Shown: positions 56,360 through 64,000 of the stretch, in pieces
Position numbering within the stretch: the stretch's first letter is position 1
Layout of the letters: the number at the start of each line of letters is the position of its first letter
Origin: Cloeon dipterum
Taxonomy: Eukaryota; Arthropoda; Insecta; Ephemeroptera; Baetidae
DNA length: 64,000 bases
Reading direction: 5' to 3'
NCBI RefSeq assembly: GCF_949628265.1
Contig: NC_088787.1
Coordinates: 5,880,501 to 5,944,500, forward strand
Program-made: the position numbers and the translations under genes
The notes under the pieces: generated by a model
The model's input: only the letters and a program-made list of their open reading frames with translations
Told to the model about the DNA's origin: nothing
Database searches by the model: none

Positions 56360-59300
56360 ATGCGAACGTTTTTAGCGATTGGTCTTTCGGTCATCCTCCT
56401 CGCCCATGCTTCTGCTTTGGTTAGTAGAAATATTTTAGTTTTCAATTTAAACAATTTCTTGGATCAGTGGATTTTTTATTTATTTTTCTAATTGCCAAGG
56501 GTTCGTTTCTATTTTAATTTACTTCCGCTGCAGTTATTTAATTCTCAAACCTGCCACTTAAATTATTTCTTTTGATGGGTTTAAACCAAAATTCAGTCGA
56601 GCCAAAATTGCTTTGAAACTTTTTAACAAAAATTTTTATTTTAAAAAAATCTAAAAGATTGGTGGTCCGTGTAAACAACACTTTCAAGGCGAAAAATTGC
56701 TTGTTTTCGTGGAATGTTTGATTCATAGTTTTGCCTAAGGCAGAGTAAGCCGCAGCACGCGGCTCGCACAAAGTGTCGCGCCGGCTTTTCACAATTTATT
56801 GATTACTTTTTTAGATCCGAAGAAATTACTTACAAATTTTCTGTTGATTTTTTATCTTCCTATACCTATTACACCAGTTTCATTATTTTAAATCAGAAAT
56901 TTTATTTGTTATGTATTTTTAATTTGGTTTGTACCGATCTTTACAATAAGGAGAACCAACCAGTTCTTATTTGTTATTGCTGGTGTTCTGTAAAAAGGCA
57001 AGGTTCGCAAAAACCCGCATTTTTCCAGAAAAAAAAACTGCATATCAAAAAATAATTTTTTGCGGGTTTTTCTGCAATTTTGCGCATTTTTTCGATACAC
57101 TTATATTATGCATTTTATTGGTCGATAAAATTGCCAATTGTTTCACCAAAAGACCGAAAATTCTAACAATTAATCGTAAATCTCCAAAATTTCACACTTT
57201 TTTTGGCGAGTAATGTGACTTTTTCGGGGGTTAAATCGGAAAAAATGCGGAAATTCCAAAAACTGGTAGTTTTTTCCAGCTGTTTTAACGTTTTTGCAAA
57301 ACTCCAGCGGTGCATTTTTACGCATTGCAAAATTAGCGAACTCTGCAAAATAGGTTGTTAATTGAGTGACTTGAAATTCTCATCGGGCTGGGAGGCGCAC
57401 CGGTGTGCCGTCACGCCACTTTGCTGGTTTTCGCACCTTTCCAACGGCCAGGATTTTACTCCCTTGCCTATGACCGACTTTCCTCAGGTCGCGTGCCTTG
57501 AGGACTGTTTTTTTGCCATTTTTCCAATTTGAATATTTTGGTCGATTTCGTCCGAAGAGCAGGCGCAAAACGCCTATTAATGGCCACTTGTAAATATAAG
57601 AATATTTATTTGGTTTGTACAAAGAAATAACACATTTTTTAATTTATTCCTAAAAAGTAACACTATAAAAATTGCTAGATGTGTGGATTTTTTTATCGGT
57701 TTTTGAGTTTTTCCCATATTTAATAAAAAAATCCAAAAATATCCTACATTAATTGAGGCAATATAAGTCTTAAAATTTTCCTTATGGTTATAAAAATATC
57801 AACAGGACTTTTATAAATTTTACGTGTTCCACAAAATGTTCAAGGCGACGAACCAATCTAAGAATGAAACTGAGAAAGTCGAGGGCCAGTTTGAAGAGTC
57901 TGGAATAAAAGAATACACGCTGGAAGAACTGTTGGGAGAGGACAATGGTATCACAAAAAATAAAAATACCACCTCATTCGAATCCGCAGGAATCAGAATA
58001 ATCAACCAGTTACAGGCATTGCGGCGCTCGAAGCCGCGAACGAGAAGCGGGAAAAAATGAAAGAAGAAGAAAGTTCTGCAACAACGGTGGCCAGCTCAAG
58101 TGGACGAATTTTGGGAGGAACGGCTGTGACGGAAGGACAGCACGCCTACAACGTTCTTGTGGTAACCGTGCCTTACAGTGGCAGCGACATAACCTGCGGA
58201 GGCGCTCTGCTGTCCACCCAGTGGGTGCTAACCGCCGCGCAATGTGTCGCAGGGTGAGTTGCAAAAAATCAGAATTTAAAATCGTCTTGATTTTCCTCTC
58301 ACCCCCTGCTCCAATTTTAATAGCCAGGACGTGCTTCCTCGGGGCTTAAAAATATAAAATTAAATTAATCAAATCTCACAAATAATTTTTTATTTGAATG
58401 AAACGCAAAAAATTGTTTTTAGGTTTTCCAAAAAGGGGTTGAAATGTGGTATTTTGGGGGTGGAGGGTTAGCACCGCCCCTAAACCCTTCAGCTCTCAGG
58501 GGTGTGCAATTCTGTGTAATTCTGAGATGGTTTCAACCCGAGACTTGGAGTTGGCAAAATATGAAAATCACGAAAAAAAAATGAAAATAATTCAAACACT
58601 TTTTGAAAATTGAAATTTAGGAATAACATTATTTTTTACTTTGCAAATAAGGAGCCAAAAATGATTCGCAGGGCGTCTTCAATTACGGTTTATGCTGGTG
58701 CGGTTGGTACGCCAGTAGATTCAGGCACTTCGAAATCTGCAACAGCGAAGATTCATCCGAAATTCGTGCGCAATTTCGCGCTGAACGACATTGCGCTGCT
58801 CAAGACGGCTACTCCGTACACCCTAGGAAGTGAGTGACATAATTAAGGGTTTGATTTTCTCCCTCCTTTAACTCTCTAAAATTAGTTATTGATTAGGGGC
58901 TATGAATTTTAGACGGGGTTTTTTTTTTGCCAAAATAGTCGATTTTTTTAGATTGTTTCTTAGGCGGTTTTAATTTTCATTGTGTCCTTAGCGTTTCATT
59001 ATATATTTCACACAAATTCATGTTTAATTTTATGTTTTTTCTGAGCCAATTTACAGATAAATTTAGATTGATGATTAATTTTAAAGGAAAATCACTGGTA
59101 TATAGTTTTTTGTTCAATCGAGCAAATTCATTAATAGAAAGTAATGGTCGATTATTTGGACGGGATTTTAAGAAAATGAAAATTTTAAGTGATTTTATTT
59201 AATTACTTGTTAGGAAATGCAGAAATTCCAGATTTTGAGGCCCGGGATTTTTTCATAATTCCAAAAAATTAGAAAAAATAAATTCTTAAAATCAAAGTCG

Positions 59301-61143
59301 GACTGCAACTTTTGATTGCGTTGAGATTTTATCACAAAACTTTGACTACCCGACTTAGATTTTCTTCCTGAACAACTTTCCCTATCCTGAAAAGGTTGCA
59401 GGCCAAAAGTCAAGATCACATTTTGCGACCTTTTCTGAGAAGTCGATTTTTTTATTTAATTTTTTTATTTACACAGTCAAATTGTAGCCTGTGAAATTCT
59501 ATGCAAGTAAACAAATTTTCAGAATTGCAGTTTCGTGGCAATCAAAGTTAGAAGTTTTGAACGCGGCTCGAATCCGTTCTCCCGAGCATGACATTTAATT
59601 AGAAAATGTGCCCGTCAATTAAAAATCGATTTTTCCATGTCCTGTTTACCTCAACGCACCGTAGGAATCGAAATGGGACTACCAAAAATTGATTCTGACA
59701 CTCAGATTCTTACCCTGATATAACCCTGAGGGTTGAATTGCGAAAAAATGCGTAAAATTGTCAAGTTTGGTTTCAATTCACTGGCTTTTGACCCATCACA
59801 GCTTAAATTTTGTTATGAATATTTTTCACAGCATAAAAATCACGTTGTTGGAAAATTTTGCATGCCAAACTTAACTATTTAGACGGTTTTATGTGTGGTT
59901 TAAATAGCTTAAAATTGCATGATTCGTGCTAATTTGATATTCCCACTATGATCTGAAGCTTAGAAAATAGTCAATCGACCGTCTAAAATTCACAGCCCTA
60001 TTTATTGATAATTTTGATATAATTTTTAAAGTGTGTATTAGCTAGAGAATCTAAAATTTGAAAAAATACTAAAGTAATTTCGAATAAGCTTTTAATCATT
60101 GTTTGAATGAATTTTATTTTTAGATGCTTTCGCAATTTAACAAAAAAAAAATAAAAATAAATAAATTAATGTCCACAGGCCTAATTTCTACAATTAAACT
60201 TTCGACCGCCGGCACCGGTTCAATGGAAAACGCGCAGCTCAGGACGTTTGGATTCGGCCCTGAAAACAACGGTAAGAAAGACATCCCGCGCATCTCTTTC
60301 GCTTTTACATTGTTTTTTTTTCGTAATTTCAGATGCTGCCATAGGAGAAACCTTGAATTTCGTCGACATGTCGAACGTGAAAAAGGCAACGTGTTTGTCA
60401 CTCACTGCAGACTTTTTTGTGGTCTATCCTGCAAACACCGGATGTTTGAGCACCGCAGTCGCGACAAAAGGATGGTGTTTTGTAAGAATCTTCTAAATTG
60501 TAATCAATTTTAGTGTTTTTTTTAGATTTGTAGAAAACAGATTTTATTAGCTTAGCCGAAATCTAGAGAAATCTTTTTTAAGCCAAATAAATAATTACAA
60601 AAATTGTCTCGATAGAAAAGTTTTGAAATTTGCTCGTTTGCTTTTAGAAGACCGTATATTTTTACTTTTGCTTGATTAACTAATTTGGACCTCAGATTTT
60701 AATTTCTGATGGTGAAATAATAGAAAACAACATTAAAATATGTTTATTATCCCAAAAACCACACCCGAAATCCCTCTGACGGGTGAGAAATTGTTTAAAA
60801 CCCTCTTTAAATTTGTCAAAAGTTATCATTATTATGCTAAATCTGCTTTTAATTTGGTTAAAAATGATCATTTTGAAAAATTGCGATATATTTCGGGGTT
60901 TAATCCACGTTTTAGGTGAAAATCGGCTTCAAAATCAGTCCCCTAATTTCTAAAATTAATCGTGTTTTTCAGGGTGACACCGGCTCCCCTGTCGTGTACA
61001 CGAATGACGGAGACTCATCGACCAAGGTCTACGGCGTTAATTCTCAATTTCTGGGCTGTTCGAGTTCGTATCCGAGCTCGTACACGCTGGTGGGCCCGTA
61101 CATTGCCTGGATCAAAGCGACGACCAAGCTGACGGTCACTTAA
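56360..61143 (+). CDS. Serine protease homologue 4 (His57Gln, Ser195Thr)
   Basis: Exons 56360-56419, 57845-57947, 58016-58253, 58672-58829, 60179-60271, 60333-60481 and 60973-61143 encode 323 residues. The signal peptide is MRTFLAIGLSVILLAHASA. The propeptide keeps KEYTLEELLGEDN; the short intron 57948-58015 is required, because reading through shifts the frame. Activation at Arg85-Ile86 (GRILGG). Gln130 is at His57, Asp173 at Asp102, Thr270 (GDTGSP) at Ser195. The gene is the longest of the cluster: intron 1 (1425 bp) holds a full GGTTCGC-end repeat and intron 4 (1349 bp) holds a hAT-like insertion. Exon 6 begins ATGCTGCC after CAG, giving Asp in place of Gly at the splice codon. The protein ends ATTKLTVT. 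Confidence 0.92.
57000..57345 (+). mobile_element. GGTTCGC-end repeat, best complete copy
   Basis: About 345 bp in SPH4 intron 1. It opens AGGTTCGCAAAAACCCGCAT and closes GCAAAATTAGCGAACTCTGC, so the ends are short inverted repeats around GTTCGC. Inside are TTTGCGGGTTTTTCTGCA, TTTTTTTGGCGAG, TTTTTCGGGGGTTAAATCGG and TTTTTCCAGCTGTTTT. Fragments of the same family occur at about 7130, 8376, 9172, 33228, 35957, 37076 and 49815. There is no coding capacity, so I class it as a MITE-like element. Confidence 0.7.
58262..58600. mobile_element. Decayed foldback element in SPH4 intron 3
   Basis: TTGGGGGTGGAGGGTTAGCA, CCGCCCCTAAACCCTTCAGC and CAACCCGAGACTTGGAG identify the right part. The left part is short. 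Same intron and orientation as in SPH1-3. Confidence 0.55.
58886..60009. mobile_element. hAT-like non-autonomous element in SPH4 intron 4
   Basis: The left end reads TAGGGGCTATGAATTTTAGA and the right end, inverted, TAGGGCTGTGAATTTTAGAC, a terminal inverted repeat of about 22 bp with two or three mismatches. The flanks carry TTATTGAT at 58886-58893 and again at 60002-60009, an 8-bp target duplication as made by hAT transposases. The 1.1-kb interior has no transposase frame. The insertion explains why this intron is far longer than in SPH1-3. Confidence 0.82.
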
Positions 61144-61823
61144 TTCACTGCTGTCGTTTCTGAACAAAAAGGTGTCGGGCTTATTGTTGCTAAAAATGCA
61201 AATTGGTGGAATATTCATTTATTAGTTTCAGATCTGGCTTTATGTTTTGCAATTTTTTGGATTTTTTAATAAAAGATTTATCATCAATGTGTTGTTTTCT
61301 TAATATGTGTGAGTCAAATTTTTTTGAATATCAATATTGCTTTGTGTTTTTGTTATTTAAAACGATTAAAAAGCTTTTATTTACCACTCTGGAGGATAAA
61401 ATGCAACATCAACTACAATCAAAATCGTCCAGATCTGCTTAAAAGTTCAAGAATAGGAAATTTTATTTTTTAATTTCCTCCCGAAATTATTTCCAAAAGA
61501 CTTGGCGTTTTTAAATCTCGAGGGAAAAATCTAGCAGGGAAGTGTTACATTACAAACAGTTGAAAAAATTGAAAATACGAAACTTAACTATCATTATGCG
61601 GTTTTTTGTTTGTGCATTAATTGTTGAAATCATTAATTTCGAATTTTAAACAAAAACTACTTTATAAATTTATAGCATCAGATAAATTTTATTTCTCTGA
61701 TCTTTGAGTCGGTCCCGGTGTAAAAATGCACCGAAATCAAGTCTCGGGATTCTAAAAGGAGCGCGTGGATTTAATAAAAAAAAAAAATACCACTCCTGCG
61801 TTTGGCGGAGAGGTGGAAGAAGG
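61144..61823. other. SPH4 3' flank and gap to SPH5
   Basis: The conserved 3' UTR block follows the stop (GGTGTCGGGCTTATTGTTGC, AATGCAAATTGGTGGAAT). The rest is AT-rich with no supportable feature until the SPH5 promoter block begins near 61795. Confidence 0.5.
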
Positions 61824-61878
61824 TATTTAAAGGGTCCGCGGAGCACCAAGTCGGTTGTCGACTGCAGTCTGCCTCGCC
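61795..61878 (+). promoter_or_regulatory. SPH5-type promoter
   Basis: CTCCTGCGTTTGGCGGAGAG, the TATA box GGTATTTAAAGGG (61822-61834) and TCCGCGGAGCACCAAGTCGG lead to the ATG 55 bp after the TATA start. The block is almost identical at 63864-63950 (SPH6), and a decayed version stands at 43800-43882. It differs from the ATATAAGCG promoter of SPH1-4, so the cluster has two promoter types. Confidence 0.75.
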
Positions 61879-63248
61879 ATGCGCTCTTTCGTAGGAATCG
61901 TGATTTTGGTCCTCCTCGCCAACGTCTCCGCAAAGGTGAGCTTGATTTATTTTCTATCAGTGCGAGGTTAACAAATAAATTGTATTTTAGGATGCAGTTA
62001 GAGTCGAATTACCAGCTAACACGGTAAATCTCAGATTTAAAATATTTGATCTTTATACGTGCGAGTTTTATTTTTTAAAGGAAAAACTGGAAAAGGAGGC
62101 AGTGCCGGTGAACAAAACTGAAGAGAAAGAATACACCTTGGAAGAGCTGTTGGGAGAGGACAATGGTAGGTAAAATTCGGAACACTCAGAAATTGAATCC
62201 TAAAATTCTAAAATTAGTTACAGCAATCGAAGCGTTATTAGAGGCCGATAAGAAGCGGCACAACTCCACTCAAGCCTTGGCGGCTGCACTGGCGGCTGCA
62301 GGAAGCAAATCGGCCGAGGTGGTCAACAGAATATTAGGAGGAGATTTAGTTGTCCCAGGAGAGCAAACCTTCAACGCTTTTCTTGTAACCGTACCAGTGA
62401 GTGGGCCAGCTAGAATCTGCGGAGGTGCATTGCTGTCGGCGCAATGGGTACTCACCGCCGCCCAATGCGTCGCTGGGTGAGCACAATAATTAATCTTTTC
62501 CCTTGTTCAATTCGAACCGAGTGATTTCGCAGGTCGGCTTTAATCCAGGTAGTAGCAGGCCCGTCGACGTCGGTTGGCGTTCCGTTCGTCCATCCCAAAT
62601 TCGTGCTGAATTTTCTGTTAAATGACATCGCGCTGGTCAAGTTAGCAACACCCACCACGCTCGGAGGTAAGCCCCGCAATTGATTCCCTGCTTCTTTTCA
62701 ACTGACGCATTTTAAAGCTTTTGCTTCGACTATCCGGCTCTCGACCGCCACTACCACCAGCATGGACAATGTCCAGCTCAGGACCTTTGGCATTGGCGCC
62801 AGTGATAACAGTGAGTCAACGAGTAACTCTCCATTTTTTTTAACTAATGTCCGACTAAAAATTGCAGCCATTGGTGTATCGGGACCTTTGCAATTCGTCG
62901 ACATGACGAATGTGAAAAAGTCCGAGTGTCTGTCACAAACTGCAAGCTTCTTCGTCGCCTACCCGACGAACACTGGATGTTTGAGCACCGCAGGTGGAAC
63001 CAAAGGATTTTGCTCTGTAAGACTATTTTTAGATTTTTTTCAGTTTAAAATTATTAATTGCCTAAATTTCTTAGAGTGACGCTGGCTCGCCTGTCGTGCA
63101 CATCGATGAAGCAGAAGGCACGACTACACTTTACGGATTGAATTCCCTATCCCTGGGCTGCCCGAGCCAATATCCCAGCGCCTACACTCTGGTCCAGCCG
63201 TACATCACCTGGATCAAATTGACGACTAATCTGAAGACATTAACGTGA
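61879..63248 (+). CDS. Serine protease homologue 5 (His57Gln, Ser195Ala)
   Basis: Eight exons, 61879-61935, 61991-62023, 62081-62165, 62224-62476, 62533-62666, 62718-62810, 62868-63016 and 63075-63248, encode 325 residues. All introns are 50-60 bp, so the gene is much more compact than SPH1-4. The signal peptide is MRSFVGIVILVLLANVSA. A 33-nt extra exon (DAVRVELPANT) is not seen in the others. The propeptide keeps KEYTLEELLGEDN, then has an Ala-rich stretch before Arg94-Ile95 (NRILGG). Gln139 is at His57, Asp174 (LNDIALV) at Asp102, and Ala271 (SDAGSP) at Ser195, so both nucleophile and base are gone. The loop after the Gln is about eight residues shorter than in SPH1-4. AATAAA is at 63275. 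It represents a separate branch of the cluster and lacks the intron 3 foldback element. Confidence 0.92.
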
Positions 63249-63760
<512 letters not shown>

Positions 63761-63950
63761 TTAATTATTATTGAAATTCTGAGACCAATGAACTTGCAAG
63801 GTTAAAAAATGCACAAAAAAATCAGGTCTCAGGATCGGAAATTCCTTCCTTGACAAATGAACCACTCCTGCGTTTGGCGGAGAGGTGGAAAAAGGTATTT
63901 AAAGGGTCCGCGGAGCACCAAGTCGGTTGTCGACTGCAGTCTGCCTCACC

Positions 63951-64000
63951 ATGCGCTTTTTCGTAGGAATCGTGCTTTTGGTCCTCCTCGCCAACGTGTC
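63951..64000 (+). CDS. Serine protease homologue 6, first exon (cut by window)
   Basis: ATG and 16 further codons are visible (MRFFVGIVLLVLLANVS), a signal peptide almost the same as SPH5. The promoter block at 63864-63950, with TATTTAAAG at 63896, is nearly identical to that of SPH5. The gene continues beyond the right edge, so its catalytic positions cannot be read. Confidence 0.8.
   Translation, partial: MRFFVGIVLLVLLANV

Overview
This is nuclear DNA of an animal, almost certainly an arthropod and plausibly an insect. It is AT-rich, with short GT-AG introns, single-copy metazoan housekeeping genes, non-autonomous transposons in most gaps, and a tandem family of secreted chymotrypsin-fold proteins. 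I cannot name the species from sequence alone. All gene models below were spliced by eye: reading phase closes across every intron and each full model ends in one stop.

Layout. (1) 0.8-6.7 kb is a compact housekeeping block: the first two coding exons of a PRRC2/BAT2 protein (minus), CCDC93 of the CCC/Commander endosomal complex (plus, 13 exons), and Mediator subunit MED22 (minus), tail-to-tail with CCDC93. (2) 6.9-11.6 kb is repeat-rich, with a 5S rRNA relic and several copies of two dispersed repeats. Embedded in it is a small secreted Kazal-type inhibitor (minus, 9.55-10.12 kb). (3) 11.8-13.9 kb is snurportin-1 (minus, 5 exons). (4) 14.4-17.7 kb holds two tandem, same-strand, three-exon genes for acidic, Ser-rich proteins with NLS-like basic patches. 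They share exon phases and a short conserved N-terminal block, and I do not recognise the family. (5) 17.7-39.7 kb is a 22-kb stretch without supportable genes. It holds a long-inverted-repeat element, a roughly 4-kb irregular tandem array (period about 350-390 bp), GC-rich CpG-island-like blocks, a long hairpin, and a dense cluster of NRF1-like TGCGCA sites. (6) 39.7-64.0 kb is a same-strand cluster of serine protease homologues: five complete genes, a sixth cut by the window edge, one headless copy (terminal exon only) and one orphan promoter plus first exon.

The cluster is the main result. Every complete member has a signal peptide, a short propeptide with the motif KEYTLEELLGEDN (varied in one gene), an Arg-Ile activation site, six fold cysteines, and the Asp102 and Asp194 equivalents. 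Catalytic His57 is Gln in all five (TAAQC), and Ser195 is Thr (GDTGxP) in four and Ala (SDAGSP) in the fifth. They therefore look like secreted pseudoproteases that can still be processed and could still take the activated fold, but cannot work as ordinary serine proteases. Relic exons, duplicated flanks, two promoter types, a shared intronic foldback element and one highly similar patch between two copies show active birth, death and probably gene conversion.
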